NCBI RefSeq assembly: GCF_003863365.1
Contig: NZ_RQXT01000055.1
Span: 1-48,440, forward strand
Length of the DNA stretch: 48,440 bases
Source: Mesorhizobium tamadayense
GTDB taxonomy: Bacteria; Pseudomonadota; Alphaproteobacteria; Rhizobiales; Rhizobiaceae
Direction: 5' to 3'
This document shows, piece by piece, positions 1-8,889 of the stretch (position 1 is its first letter; every line of letters begins with the position of its first letter). The notes under the pieces are model-generated. The model was not told the DNA's origin. It saw only the letters and a list, made by a program, of their open reading frames with translations, and did not search any database. A program made the position numbers and the translations under genes.

Positions 1-79
1 TAACTCAAACACGTAGCAGGCGAACAGCGCGGCCCTCCGCCTTCCTGGCACCAGTTTTCTGGAGGCGCTTGTTGCCGGT

Positions 80-493
80 TTACGCGCGCAAAGCCCTATT
101 GCCTTCCGCCGCCCCCGCCATGTCATCCAAAATCGGGCAGTCCGGCCTGTCATCGCCATGGCAGGCGTGGATCAGCTTCTGCAGCGTCGCGCGCATCGAC
201 TGCAATTCGCGCACCTTCTCCTCGATCGCCCTGACATGGGCGCTGGCGATTTCGCGCACGTCGTGACTGGCGCGGTCGCGGTCTTGATAGAGCGCCATCA
301 GCTGCCTGCAATCGTCGATTGAAAAGCCGAGGTTGCGCGCCCGGCGCAGGAAAGCCAGCCGGTGGACGTCGTCGCGCGAGTAGTCGCGGTAGCCGTTATC
401 GGCTCGGGCCGGCCGGATCAGGCCGATCTCTTCATAATAGCGGATGGTCTTGGCCGGCAGGCCGGAACGCTCGGCGGCATCACCGACATTCAT
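80..493 (-). CDS. cueR: CueR/HmrR-type MerR copper-responsive regulator
   Basis: Cytoplasmic MerR-family activator of 137 residues, the usual CueR length. The N-terminal winged helix-turn-helix (about residues 1-70) starts MNVGDAAERSGL and contains the family's TIRYYEEIGL signature. A long dimerisation helix follows (about 75-110). The C-terminal loop CHGDDRPDCPI has the two cysteines, spaced as in CueR/HmrR, that bind Cu(I). By family, Cu(I) binding untwists promoters with a 19-20 bp spacer. A matching site lies before the Cu-ATPase gene at 11816, so that operon is the probable target, although it is 11 kb away. The upstream gap of 226 bases to the divergent transpeptidase holds only a weak, shorter-spaced CueR-like dyad. 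Family and metal class are confident; the target is inferred. Confidence 0.92.
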   Translation of the reverse strand: MNVGDAAERSGLPAKTIRYYEEIGLIRPARADNGYRDYSRDDVHRLAFLRRARNLGFSIDDCRQLMALYQDRDRASHDVREIASAHVRAIEEKVRELQSMRATLQKLIHACHGDDRPDCPILDDMAGAAEGNRALRA

Positions 494-588
494 GGCGCTC
501 TCCCCGATCTCTGGCGGCTATTCCAGCTGCCCCGTTGATTTTGCTTCATAATCCTGTGAGCCCTGTTGCCGAAATGCCGCAGTTCGGC

Positions 589-607
589 ACTTACCAGCAG
601 GGAAGGT
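589..607. promoter_or_regulatory. Weak MerR-type dyad upstream of cueR
   Basis: ACTTACC and GGAAGGT half-sites, matching at 5 of 7 positions as an inverted repeat, are separated by 5 bases. The strong site before the Cu-ATPase has the same half-site sequence but a 7-base separation, so this is at best a diverged or non-functional CueR site. It sits between the divergent regulator and transpeptidase genes and could serve either. Confidence 0.25.
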
Positions 608-719
608 CTTGCATATAGGCAGTGCGCGCTTGGCAAGCAAAAGAAATGCCAGCATGAATGATGGCGAGAAAGCGGCCGACTCGTGCCGCTGATATTGAGG
701 CGGGGCGTCGAACCTATCC

Positions 720-1337
720 ATGCGCTGGAAGTCACTTGCAATCCTCGCCGCTCTTGCGCTCTCGACCGTCGTCAGCGGCTGCAGCACGATCGGCGGGCAA
801 CTCTTCACCAACAACTATGGCGCGATGACCGATGCCGGCTATCAGCTGCCGCGCATCCCGATCGAGAAGGTTCCCGCCAGGTATCACCGCCAGGAAGTGA
901 ACTACGATACTTCGGAAAAGCCGGGCACCATCATCGTCGATACCCAGAACAAATTCCTCTACTTCGTCGAGGGTGACGGCCGGGCGATCCGCTACGGCAT
1001 CGGTGTCGGCCGCGAAGGCTTCGAGTGGCACGGGTCCGCCCATATCGCGCTGAAGCGCGAATGGCCGACCTGGACGCCGCCGGCGCCAATGATCAAGCGC
1101 CAGCCCGAGCTCGCCAAATTTGCCGGCGGCATGGAGCCCGGCCTGAAGAACCCGCTCGGCGCGCGTGCCATGTATCTCTTCAACAAGGGCGGCGACATGG
1201 GCTACCGCCTGCATGGCAGCCCGGAGTGGTTCTCGATCGGCAAGGCCATGTCGTCGGGCTGCATCCGACTGATGAACCAGGACATTATCGATCTCTACGA
1301 CCGCACCTCGGTCGGCGCCAAGGTCGTCGTGATGTGA
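720..1337 (+). CDS. Lipoprotein L,D-transpeptidase (YkuD domain)
   Basis: Predicted periplasmic L,D-transpeptidase of 205 residues, a family that makes 3-3 peptidoglycan cross-links or attaches proteins to the wall. The N-terminus is a lipoprotein signal: hydrophobic stretch residues 5-18 and lipobox VSGC with Cys21. The YkuD domain spans about residues 66-205. The active-site block is intact: HGS with His165 and SSGCIRL with nucleophile Cys181. It is transcribed away from cueR and followed at about 70 bases by a rho-independent terminator, so it is probably monocistronic. The physiological substrate cannot be told from sequence. Confidence 0.9.
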   Translation: MRWKSLAILAALALSTVVSGCSTIGGQLFTNNYGAMTDAGYQLPRIPIEKVPARYHRQEVNYDTSEKPGTIIVDTQNKFLYFVEGDGRAIRYGIGVGREGFEWHGSAHIALKREWPTWTPPAPMIKRQPELAKFAGGMEPGLKNPLGARAMYLFNKGGDMGYRLHGSPEWFSIGKAMSSGCIRLMNQDIIDLYDRTSVGAKVVVM

Positions 1338-1406
1338 TCACGGCGGCCGCGGCCAAAAGCTTTCGTGCGCGGACCGTCTAGGCAACAACAAGACGTCCAC
1401 AGACAG

Positions 1407-1436
1407 AAAACCGGGCTGTTGGGGCCCGGTTTTTTG
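1407..1436. terminator. Bidirectional rho-independent terminator
   Basis: AAAACCGGGC (1407-1416) pairs with GCCCGGTTTT (1424-1433) around a 7-base loop, followed by a T-run on the plus strand and with a T-run on the minus strand too. It lies between the convergent transpeptidase and nfu genes and can end both transcripts. Confidence 0.85.
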
Positions 1437-1502
1437 TTGTCTCAGGTGCGTTGGAGAATTCGCTCCGCCGAAACCGCGCCAAGCGGTCAGCGGATTAGAT
1501 TA

Positions 1503-2072
1503 TCAGGCCACTTGTTCGACCTGTTGAACTTCCGGAACGAAGTGACGAAGCAGGTTCTGGATGCCGTGCTTCAACGTCGCCGTCGAAGACGGGCAGCCGG
1601 CACAGGCGCCCTTCATGTGCAGGAACACGGTGCCGTTCTCGAAGCCGCGGAAGGTGATGTCGCCGCCGTCCTGCGCGACCGCCGGGCGCACCCTGGTGTC
1701 GAGCAGTTCCTTGATGGTCAGCACCAACTCCTCGTCGGCCTTGTCGTAGAACTCGCCGGTCTGGCTGGTCTCGGTGGCGGGGTTGGCCGACGCCATGACC
1801 GGCGCGCCGGACATGAAGTGCTCCATGATCGCGCCGAGTATCGCCGGCTTCAGGTGCTGCCAGTCGGGACCGTCCTTGGTCACGGTGATGAAGTCGTAGC
1901 CGAAGAAGACGCCGGTGACGCCCGGAATCTCGAACAGCCGGCCGGCCAGCGGCGAAGCCTGTGCGGCGCCTTCGGCGTCGCGGAAATCGGCGGTGCCTTC
2001 GCGCAGCACTTCCTTGCCGGGCAGGAACTTCAACGTCGCCGGGTTCGGCGTCGATTCGGTCTGGATGAACAT
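1503..2072 (-). CDS. NfuA/Nfu-type Fe-S cluster scaffold/carrier protein
   Basis: Iron-sulfur carrier of 189 residues, as expected for the alphaproteobacterial and mitochondrial-like Nfu. The N-terminal Nfu_N domain (about 1-88) begins MFIQTESTPNPATLKFLPG. The C-terminal NifU-like domain (about 112-180) has the cluster-binding CAGC pair, Cys157 and Cys160, within GACAGCPSS. Nfu proteins dimerise through this CxxC to hold a [4Fe-4S] cluster and pass it to apo-enzymes. The start is supported by GGAGA six bases upstream. It is the last gene of the minus-strand housekeeping run with usp and trpS, but separated from usp by a glycosidase gene. Confidence 0.93.
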   Translation of the reverse strand: MFIQTESTPNPATLKFLPGKEVLREGTADFRDAEGAAQASPLAGRLFEIPGVTGVFFGYDFITVTKDGPDWQHLKPAILGAIMEHFMSGAPVMASANPATETSQTGEFYDKADEELVLTIKELLDTRVRPAVAQDGGDITFRGFENGTVFLHMKGACAGCPSSTATLKHGIQNLLRHFVPEVQQVEQVA

Positions 2073-2217
2073 GGGTATCTCCAGGCCCTTCCCGGGCCGA
2101 TAGTTTGGAATAATTCTAAATAGGCTCTATCGGCTGGACATTCAAGCGAAACGCGTCGCCCGAACGGCTGGCTGGCGGAATCTTTTGCCCTGGCAAAGCG
2201 CTCCGGCCGCGGCAGGT

Positions 2218-4542
2218 CTATCCTCCGACTTCCACGCTGAGTTGTCCACTCGTCTGCTGGATGTTCACCTCGACCCCGTCGGCCGTCCGCCTGAATTCGA
2301 GATCGGCGCTTGCCTCCCCGACCCGCAGCCCGTGAAGCGCGATGCGGGTGACGAGATCGGGCAGCCGCGGCCGCACGATCCGAAGCTTGCCTGCGAAAGC
2401 ATCTGGCTCCAGGCCGAGGCAAGTTGTCACCAGGAAAGGTACCGCTCCGGCCGCCCAGGCTTGCGGGTGGCAGGCCACGGGATAGTGTACCGGCACCTGG
2501 AAATCCTTGCGCGGAAAGCCCGCCATCGCTTCGGGCAGCCGATGGTGGCGGAAGTGCATCGCCGCCTCGGCGATGGCGGTGAAGATCCGCAGCGCCGCGT
2601 CGTCCTCGCCATATCGCCGGAAACCGGCCGCCAGCAACGCATTGTCGTGCGGCCAGACGGTACCGAGATGGTATCCGACGGGATTGTAGCGCCGCTCCGC
2701 GGCCGAAAGCGTGCGCACGCCCCAGCCGCTGAACATGTCGTCCTGCATCAGCCGCTGCACGGACCGGCGGCCCTTGTCCCGGTCCGCGATACCGGTCCAC
2801 AACGCGTGTCCGGGATTTGAGGAAACGACCGCGACCTGCCGGCCCCGCGCTTCGAGCGCGAGGGCGAAGGCGCCCCGGTCCTCGCACCAGAAATCGCGGT
2901 TGAACCGTGTCCGAAGCCTTTCGGCTTCGCCGCGAAGCTGCTTGGCGCGATTGCGGTCCCCCGTGCGCTCGTAGAGCTCGGCGATGGCGTGCTTGGCGGC
3001 AAAGACATAACCTTGCACCTCGACGAGCGCGATCGGCGGCTTGGCGAGGCTGCCGTCGGCCCTGACGATCGCATCGGCCGAGTCCTTCCAGCCCTGATTG
3101 ATGAGGCCGCTCTCCGATGTGCTCCGATATTTGAGATAGCCCTCGCCGTGCCTGTCTCCGGCCCTGGCAATCCAGCCCAGGGCTCTTTCCACAGGCTCCC
3201 GCAGCTCGCGAAAGAGCCCGAGATCGCCTGTCCACGCCGCATGGCGGCCCAGAAGCAGCAGGAAGAGCGGGGTCGCGTCCACCGTGCCGTAGAACCTGGC
3301 ATGCGGGACATCGCCCGCGCGGGCGAGTTCGCCGACGCGAAACTCGTGCGGGATCTTTCCGGGCTGCTCCTCCCGCCATCGGTCCACGTGACGGCCCTGG
3401 TAGCCGGCGAGAAGGCGCAGCGTCTGGGCGGCGATCTCCGGCTGAAAGGCGAGCATCTCAAGCGCGACGATCAGGCTATCGCGCCCGAAAAGGGCGACGA
3501 ACCACGGTACGCCGGCGGCAAAATACTCCCTGTTGGCCCAATCGGATCTGAGCATCGCGAGATCGCGCAGCGAGCGGTCCATGATGCCGTTGAGCAGCAG
3601 GCTGTCGCTGTCGAACTTCGCGTGCCGCTCCAGCCATTCTTGCGAGCCTGCCTGGAGGTTCTCCGCGAGGTTATTGAGGATGATTACCGGCCGCTGGTTC
3701 AAATGATCGGCTTCGGCCTCTTCGGAAACTTCCCTCAACTCTATAGTGACCGCTATGGTCCGCGCTTCGCCTGCCGGCACATTGATCCGGAACTCGGCCG
3801 TGGTCTCGTGCGTGGCATCGGGTTGAGGCGAGAAGGCGATCGTCGCTGTCCGGCGCAGCCGGTCGGCGCCGTGATAGACAAAATGCAGCCTGCCGTCCCG
3901 CCAGGCGGGCCGCTCGGCCCTGCCGAGGTCCTGCCGTACCAACCCGCGCACATCGAAGATGTCCTCGAATCCGGCACGGAATTGCAAGGTCAGCGGAAAG
4001 CCATGCGCCCTGTGACCGAAATTCTGGATGGTCAGGACCTCCCGCACGCATGTTTGCCCCGCATCCAGGATGCGCTCCCAGCGGATGCCGAGCTCATCCT
4101 TGGGGATCGGTTCTTCCCGCTCGAAATGCAGGTCGGGATTGGTCAGTTCAAAAAGCGCCGCGTAGCCTTTTTGCGCGGTCGAGGCCAGCACGATCGGCGC
4201 CACGCCGGCCAGCGCCATCCGATAGCCGCCGAGGAAGCGGCAGTCGTGGAAATAAAGCCCAAAGCCGTGCTCGCCTTTCAAAGGGATCTGCGCGTCGGAG
4301 GCGACGACGTAGTAGAGATCGAGGCTCTTGACGGTTACCGCGCCCGCGATGCTGTCGACCATGGCCGGATGGCGCTTGGCGAGCACGCGGTGCCTGCGTC
4401 CTCGCTGCGCAGGGGGCGGCTGCCGGGCTTCCTGCTGGGTTCGTGCACACTGCGGGCGGGGTGGCGTCGCGGCGGGTTCGGCCGCTCTGTGTTGCGGCCT
4501 CGACGTGCTATTCCGGTTCGTCTCCCGGTTTGATTCGGCCAT
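2218..4542 (-). CDS. Amylo-alpha-1,6-glucosidase / glycogen-debranching-type glycosidase
   Basis: Large cytoplasmic glycosidase, 774 residues from the chosen ATG at 4542, which has GGAG five bases upstream. A further 17 codons are open upstream but lack a better site. The N-terminal part (about 60-260) matches the beta-sandwich domain of bacterial glycogen-debranching enzymes (for example LKGEHGFGLYFHDCRFLGGYR). The rest is an (alpha/alpha)6 barrel with WFVALFGRDSLI, NQGWKDSADAI and YHLGTVWPHDNALLA, family blocks that carry the acidic catalytic residues. The likely role is release of alpha-1,6 branches from glycogen-like or related polysaccharides. No glg genes are adjacent, so the substrate is uncertain. 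It lies between usp and nfu, genes I expect to be closer in relatives. The first 40 residues are low-complexity and polar. Confidence 0.88.
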   Translation of the reverse strand: MAESNRETNRNSTSRPQHRAAEPAATPPRPQCARTQQEARQPPPAQRGRRHRVLAKRHPAMVDSIAGAVTVKSLDLYYVVASDAQIPLKGEHGFGLYFHDCRFLGGYRMALAGVAPIVLASTAQKGYAALFELTNPDLHFEREEPIPKDELGIRWERILDAGQTCVREVLTIQNFGHRAHGFPLTLQFRAGFEDIFDVRGLVRQDLGRAERPAWRDGRLHFVYHGADRLRRTATIAFSPQPDATHETTAEFRINVPAGEARTIAVTIELREVSEEAEADHLNQRPVIILNNLAENLQAGSQEWLERHAKFDSDSLLLNGIMDRSLRDLAMLRSDWANREYFAAGVPWFVALFGRDSLIVALEMLAFQPEIAAQTLRLLAGYQGRHVDRWREEQPGKIPHEFRVGELARAGDVPHARFYGTVDATPLFLLLLGRHAAWTGDLGLFRELREPVERALGWIARAGDRHGEGYLKYRSTSESGLINQGWKDSADAIVRADGSLAKPPIALVEVQGYVFAAKHAIAELYERTGDRNRAKQLRGEAERLRTRFNRDFWCEDRGAFALALEARGRQVAVVSSNPGHALWTGIADRDKGRRSVQRLMQDDMFSGWGVRTLSAAERRYNPVGYHLGTVWPHDNALLAAGFRRYGEDDAALRIFTAIAEAAMHFRHHRLPEAMAGFPRKDFQVPVHYPVACHPQAWAAGAVPFLVTTCLGLEPDAFAGKLRIVRPRLPDLVTRIALHGLRVGEASADLEFRRTADGVEVNIQQTSGQLSVEVGG

Positions 4543-4707
4543 CAGCGCTCCGTTTGGAACTGTCGCCTCCCGTGACGATTCCAAATGGCGCACCGCAAGC
4601 GCGGGCCAAGGGGATATCGCAGGCTGTGGTTGAACGGTTACGCCGAAATAACCCAGAGGCGCCGTCCGCGCGATGCGCCTGCCGGTTTTCGCGGAGGCCT
4701 TGGCCGG

Positions 4708-5199
4708 TCAGGCCAGGCTCTCGATTTCCTCGTCGGAGAGGTTCTGCGGCACCACCGTGACCGGGATGGGGAAGGCGGCGCCCCGGCCGGCCACGGCGCT
4801 CACTAGCGGCCCCGGACCTTCCTTGCCGGCGCCGGCCGCCAGCACCAGGATGGCGATGTCCTGGTCTTCCTCGATCAGCTTGTGGATCTCTTCGGTCGGC
4901 TTGCCTTCGCGCACCACCAGCTCCGGCTCGATGCCGAGCTTCTGGCGCACCTTGTTGGCGTAGGTGTCGAGCGCCGCGCGCGCGGTGGCGTTCGCTTCCT
5001 CGCGCATGATCTTCTCGACGCCCAGCCAATGCTGGAAATCGTCCGGCTCGATCACATAGAGCAGCACCAGCACGCCGCTGGTGCTTTGCGCCCGCTTGGA
5101 CGCGTAGGCGACGGCGCGCTCGCATTCCGGCGTGTCATCGATGATGGCCAGGAACTTGCGGCGATGGCCGGCTTCACGGCTGAGGCGTTTGGAAACCAT
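4708..5199 (-). CDS. Universal stress protein (UspA family)
   Basis: Single-domain Usp protein of 163 residues. The start chosen is ATG 5199 (MVSKRLSREAG), preceded by a GAG-containing site; 15 more codons are open upstream but begin in poor context. It starts with KFLAIIDDTPECERAVAYA, the Usp beta1/alpha1 element, and ends with a VTVVPQNLSDEE strand. The ATP-binding G-2x-G-9x-G(S/T) motif is not clearly present; the equivalent stretch reads LVLAAGAGKEGPGPLVS, a partial match, so nucleotide binding is uncertain. It is downstream of trpS on the same strand with a 101-base gap and may be co-transcribed. The role in stress survival is known only at family level. Confidence 0.85.
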   Translation of the reverse strand: MVSKRLSREAGHRRKFLAIIDDTPECERAVAYASKRAQSTSGVLVLLYVIEPDDFQHWLGVEKIMREEANATARAALDTYANKVRQKLGIEPELVVREGKPTEEIHKLIEEDQDIAILVLAAGAGKEGPGPLVSAVAGRGAAFPIPVTVVPQNLSDEEIESLA

Positions 5200-5300
5200 G
5201 TGTATCTGCTCGGTATCAATTCGGCCGCAATCTGCCACCGCCACGAACCGGCGGCAAGCCGCCGGCCGGCATGGCGACGGAAGTTAGTGCGATCGCGCGG

Positions 5301-6368
5301 TCAGTCCTGCAGCAGGCCGATGATGTCGCGCACCGTCTTCATCGTGCCTTCGGCGATCGCGCGGGCGCGGTCGCCGCCGTCCCTGAGCACGGCATCGACA
5401 TAGGCGCGGTCGCCCTCGATGCGGCGCATTTCCGAGGCGATCGGGGCAAGCTTCTCCACGGCAAGGTCGGCAAGCGCCGGCTTGAATACGGAGAACTGCT
5501 GGCCGCCATATTCCTTGAGCACATCGGCTTTCGAGATTTCGGCGAGGCCGGCATAGATGCCGACCAGGTTTTCGGCTTCCGGCCGGTTTCCCAGCCCGTC
5601 GACTTCGCTCGGCAAGGCCTCCGGATCGGTCTTGGCTTTGCGGATCTTCTTCGAGATGGTGTCGGCATCGTCCGTCAGGTTGATGCGCGACAGGTCCGAC
5701 GGGTCGGACTTCGACATCTTCTTCGAGCCGTCGCGCAGGCTCATGATGCGCGCCGCAGGCCCGCCGATCACCGGTTCGGTGATCGGGAAATAGCCGTTCA
5801 CCGTCTCCTCGCCGATCTGCATCTCGACGCCGACACCGAGCGCCGCGATCTTCTCGGAGAAGTCGTTGTTGAACTTCTGCGCGATGTCGCGGGTGAGTTC
5901 CAGGTGCTGTTTCTGGTCCTCGCCCACCGGCACATGGGTGGCGCGGTAGAGCAGGATGTCGGCGGCCATCAGGCTCGGATAGGCGAGCAGGCCGAGCGAG
6001 GCGTTCTCTCGGTCCTTGCCGGCTTTGTCCTTGAACTGCGTCATCCGGTACATCCAGCCGATGCGCGCCACGCAGTTGAGGATCCACGCAAGCTCGGCGT
6101 GCTGCTTGACCCGCGACTGGTTGAAGACGATGTGCTTCTTGGGGTCGATGCCGGAGGCGAGGAACGCTGCGGTGATCGAGCGCGTCTGGTCGCCGAGATC
6201 CTGATGCACGAGTTGCGCCGTCAGCGAATGCAGGTCGACGACGCAATAGATGCAGTCGGACTGTTCCTGGAGGGCGACGAATTTCTTGATGGCGCCGAGA
6301 TAATTGCCGAGATGCAGATTGCCGGTCGGCTGGACGCCCGAAAAGACGAGTGGCTTGAAGGCTGACAT
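5301..6368 (-). CDS. trpS: Tryptophanyl-tRNA synthetase
   Basis: Class I aminoacyl-tRNA synthetase of 355 residues that charges tRNA-Trp. The start is ATG 6368 (MSAFKPLVFSG), with AGGAA just upstream; a long open stretch before it is non-coding. The HIGH-like ATP motif is TGNLHLGNYLG near residue 15, and the KMSKS loop reads KKMSKSDPS at about residues 210-218. These fit bacterial TrpRS. The gene is in the minus-strand housekeeping series between murJ and usp; the plus-strand vapBC pair separates it from murJ. Confidence 0.97.
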   Translation of the reverse strand: MSAFKPLVFSGVQPTGNLHLGNYLGAIKKFVALQEQSDCIYCVVDLHSLTAQLVHQDLGDQTRSITAAFLASGIDPKKHIVFNQSRVKQHAELAWILNCVARIGWMYRMTQFKDKAGKDRENASLGLLAYPSLMAADILLYRATHVPVGEDQKQHLELTRDIAQKFNNDFSEKIAALGVGVEMQIGEETVNGYFPITEPVIGGPAARIMSLRDGSKKMSKSDPSDLSRINLTDDADTISKKIRKAKTDPEALPSEVDGLGNRPEAENLVGIYAGLAEISKADVLKEYGGQQFSVFKPALADLAVEKLAPIASEMRRIEGDRAYVDAVLRDGGDRARAIAEGTMKTVRDIIGLLQD

Positions 6369-6551
6369 AGGTTCCTCGTGGCTTGTGGAGGGCCGTTTCG
6401 CGCGCGGCGAAAGTCTTGCGACGGCGCGCTTATGGACGAAGGCGATTGCGGGATCAAGAGGCCAGCCGATTGAGGGCGCCGGCGGCCTGCTCGTCCTGTT
6501 CGGGGCAAGGCTGGCTCTGGAGCGCGGGTGAGGCAAGGCGAGGTCGGCGTC

Positions 6552-6599
6552 GCTACGTGTTGATTTCCCTTTGTAGCTTGCTACATTAAATGAGCTACA
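6552..6599. promoter_or_regulatory. vapBC promoter and operator (repeated GCTAC half-sites)
   Basis: TGTAGC-TT-GCTACA (6572-6585) is a perfect inverted repeat. Further GCTAC half-sites lie at 6552-6556 and 6594-6598. A promoter fits here: TTGATT (6560-6565), 16 bases, TACATT (6582-6587), so the dyad overlaps the -10 region. VapB antitoxins, alone or with VapC, normally repress their own operon through such palindromes. Autoregulation is inferred. Confidence 0.7.
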
Positions 6600-6621
6600 T
6601 AGTTGAATGTGGGCAGCCGCG

Positions 6622-6867
6622 ATGACCATCAACATCAGCAACAAAGAAGCGGACACTCTGACGCGCGCCTTCGCCAAGGTCGAAGGCGTTGGCATCACCG
6701 AGGCTATTGTGATCGCCATGCGCGAAGCCTTGGAGCGGCGCCGCAATCGCGAGACGCCGCTGGAAACGGCAGCAAGGCTGCGCGCTGAATACGGGATCAA
6801 GCTCAGCGAACGGGCGCGCAACCCGTTGCCGCGCTCGGTCTATGACGAGCTTTCCGGCGACGAATAA
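6622..6867 (+). CDS. vapB: VapB-type antitoxin
   Basis: Small antitoxin of 81 residues from ATG 6622 (MTINISNKEAD); an in-frame ATG at 6607 would add five residues and cannot be excluded. It resembles the Rv0623/PSK-type VapB family: an N-terminal ribbon-helix-helix DNA-binding stretch (TINISNKEADTLTRAFAKVEG, about 2-22, continuing into ITEAIVIAMREALERRR) and a flexible C-terminal tail (EYGIKLSERARNPLPRSVYDELSG) that would wrap the toxin. Its stop codon overlaps the first base of the toxin ATG. A palindromic operator lies directly upstream. The pair is on the strand opposite to both neighbouring housekeeping genes. Confidence 0.88.
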   Translation: MTINISNKEADTLTRAFAKVEGVGITEAIVIAMREALERRRNRETPLETAARLRAEYGIKLSERARNPLPRSVYDELSGDE

Positions 6868-7271
6868 TGTTCGTCGACGCCGCCGCCATAGTAGCGATGC
6901 TGAGTAATGAGGCCGAGGCCGAGCGCTGTGCGAGGGCGGTTATGGATGCTTCGGCTCCGTTCACTTCGGCGATCGTCGTATGGGAAGCCGCAATGGCGCT
7001 CGCGCGACCGGAAAAGCTGGCCATACCGGTTGCGAGGAGCGCAGAGATCGTGAGCCGCTTTCTCGAAGAGCGGGCAATTGCCTTGCGCGAGCTTCCGCCC
7101 GCGCCCGAAGCAGCATCGCTATCCATCGAGGCCGCATCGCGGTTTCGCAACAACGCGATCCGTCTGAACATGGCGGACTGTTTCCACTACGCTTGCGCGC
7201 GCTACTACGCCGTTCCGATGCTCTCCACGGCCGACGAATTCAGGTTCACGGATCTGGAGACTGCTCCGTAA
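6867..7271 (+). CDS. vapC: VapC-type PIN-domain ribonuclease toxin
   Basis: PIN-domain endoribonuclease of 134 residues, typical for VapC. The four acidic metal-binding positions are visible: Asp4 (FVDAAA), Glu40 (VVWEAAMAL), Asp104 (NMADCFHYA) and Asp123 (STADEF). VapC toxins cut RNA, often tRNA or rRNA, when VapB is degraded; the target here is unknown. Translation is coupled to vapB (TAATG overlap). The 3' end overlaps the end of the convergent murJ by 26 bases, a tight fit that suggests insertion right against murJ. All residues needed for activity are present. Confidence 0.9.
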   Translation: MFVDAAAIVAMLSNEAEAERCARAVMDASAPFTSAIVVWEAAMALARPEKLAIPVARSAEIVSRFLEERAIALRELPPAPEAASLSIEAASRFRNNAIRLNMADCFHYACARYYAVPMLSTADEFRFTDLETAP

Positions 7272-8850
7272 CAGGTGGCGCCGCCTTCGAACCGCGCTTG
7301 ACGTTCCTCCGGAGCATGGCGAAATCGGCGCCGCCGGTGCCGAAAGCGGTGATGAAGTAGAGCGCCGCACCGCCGCCGACGAGCGCGAGCAGTGTCGCCG
7401 TCTTGACCACCAACGGCGAGCCGGGTCCAAGCCTTGCGGCGAGGTAGTACTCGGCGAAGTAAAGCGCGACGGCCATCACCACCGCCGACAGCACCAGCCG
7501 GGGAATGCGTTTCAAGAGCGGTATGTCGCGGCCCCAGTGGCCGCGCCGGATCAGCATGCCGAGCAGCATCAGCGCGTTGACCCAGCCGGCAACCGCTGAA
7601 GCGACAGCGATGCCCGGTGCACCCATCGAGGGGAACAGGGTAAGCGCCGTGGCGACGTTCACGCCGACCGAGATGGCGGCGAAGATCATCGGCGTGCGCG
7701 TGTCCTCGCGCGCGAAATAGCCGGGCGTGAAGGCCTTGATCAGCACGAAGGCGGGCAGGCCGAGGCCGAAGATCGCCAGGATCGAGGCGACGATCGGCGT
7801 CGAATGGTTGGCGGCAAACGCGCCGCGCTCATAGACCAGCCGCACGATCGGTTCCGACATCACCCACAGCGCCGCCGCCGCCGGCAAGGTCATGAACAGC
7901 GTGAACTCGACCGAGCGGTTCTGCAGGTTGGCGGCCTCGATCAGATTGCCCGATTTCAGCGCCCGCGACAGTTCCGGCAACAGCACGATCGCCACCGCCA
8001 CGCCGACGACTCCGAGCGGCAGCTGGTAGATACGGTCGGCATAGGCGAGCGACGACACGGCGCTGTTCTGCGCCGAAGCGATCGCCGTGCCGATCAGCTG
8101 GTTGATCTGCGTGATGCCGCCGGTGATCGCCGCCGGCAGCGCCAGGATCAGCAGCCGCTTGACGTTCGGCGTCATCTTCGGACGGCGGAAGCCGATCGAG
8201 ATACCGGCATGGCGCACCGCCACCCAGACGATGGCGAGCTGCACGATACCCGCCGCCAGCACGCCCCAGGAGAGCCCGAAGCCGACATCATGTGCGTCCG
8301 CTCCGCGGTACCAGGCATAGCCAAGCACGCTGATCAGGATGATGTTGAGGAAGGCGGGTGCGATTGCCGCCGCGAAATAACGGCGCAGCGAGTTCAGCAT
8401 GCCCGCCATCATGGCGCCGAGCGACATGCAGATCAGATACGGGAACATGATCGTCGCGAGCCGGACGGTGGTCTCGAACTTGCCCGGAATGCCGGCGAAG
8501 CCCGGCGCCACCAGGTAGCGCACGATCAGCGGCATCGCCAGTTCCATGGCGATGGTGAGCGCCAGCAGCGCCGAGAACAGCACGCCGAACACTTCCTCCG
8601 AAAAGCGCTTGGCGCCATCGGTGCCGTGCGTCTCGATCTCCTTGGCGAACAGCGGCACGAAGGCGGCGTTGAAGGCGCCCTCGGCGAACAGCCGGCGGAA
8701 GGTGTTGGGGAACTGGAAGGCGGCGTTGAAGGCGTCGGCGACCGGCCCGGTGCCCAGCGCCGCCGCCATCAGCATCTCACGGCCGAAACCCAGCGCGCGG
8801 CTCATCAGCGTGCCGGAGGCGACGGTGGCGAATTTCTTGACAAGGCTCAT
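7246..8850 (-). CDS. murJ: Lipid II flippase MurJ (MviN)
   Basis: Polytopic inner-membrane protein of 534 residues, with the size and about 14 hydrophobic segments of MurJ. The N-terminus MSLVKKFATVASGTLMSRALG leads into GFGREMLMAAALGTGPVADAFNAAF, a hallmark MurJ block with the conserved Arg residues. MurJ moves lipid II across the membrane for peptidoglycan synthesis. It lies 39 bases downstream of glnD on the same strand and is likely co-transcribed with it; the last 26 bases overlap vapC on the other strand. Confidence 0.95.
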   Translation of the reverse strand: MSLVKKFATVASGTLMSRALGFGREMLMAAALGTGPVADAFNAAFQFPNTFRRLFAEGAFNAAFVPLFAKEIETHGTDGAKRFSEEVFGVLFSALLALTIAMELAMPLIVRYLVAPGFAGIPGKFETTVRLATIMFPYLICMSLGAMMAGMLNSLRRYFAAAIAPAFLNIILISVLGYAWYRGADAHDVGFGLSWGVLAAGIVQLAIVWVAVRHAGISIGFRRPKMTPNVKRLLILALPAAITGGITQINQLIGTAIASAQNSAVSSLAYADRIYQLPLGVVGVAVAIVLLPELSRALKSGNLIEAANLQNRSVEFTLFMTLPAAAALWVMSEPIVRLVYERGAFAANHSTPIVASILAIFGLGLPAFVLIKAFTPGYFAREDTRTPMIFAAISVGVNVATALTLFPSMGAPGIAVASAVAGWVNALMLLGMLIRRGHWGRDIPLLKRIPRLVLSAVVMAVALYFAEYYLAARLGPGSPLVVKTATLLALVGGGAALYFITAFGTGGADFAMLRRNVKRGSKAAPPVTEQSPDP

Positions 8851-8889
8851 GCTTGGGATGACTGCCTGCGCAATTGCGTCAAATGGATG

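Noticed and set aside
589..607. Functional CueR operator for autoregulation of cueR
   Set aside because: Half-sites match only 5 of 7 and the separation is 5 rather than 7 bases, with no suitable -10; kept only as a weak feature.
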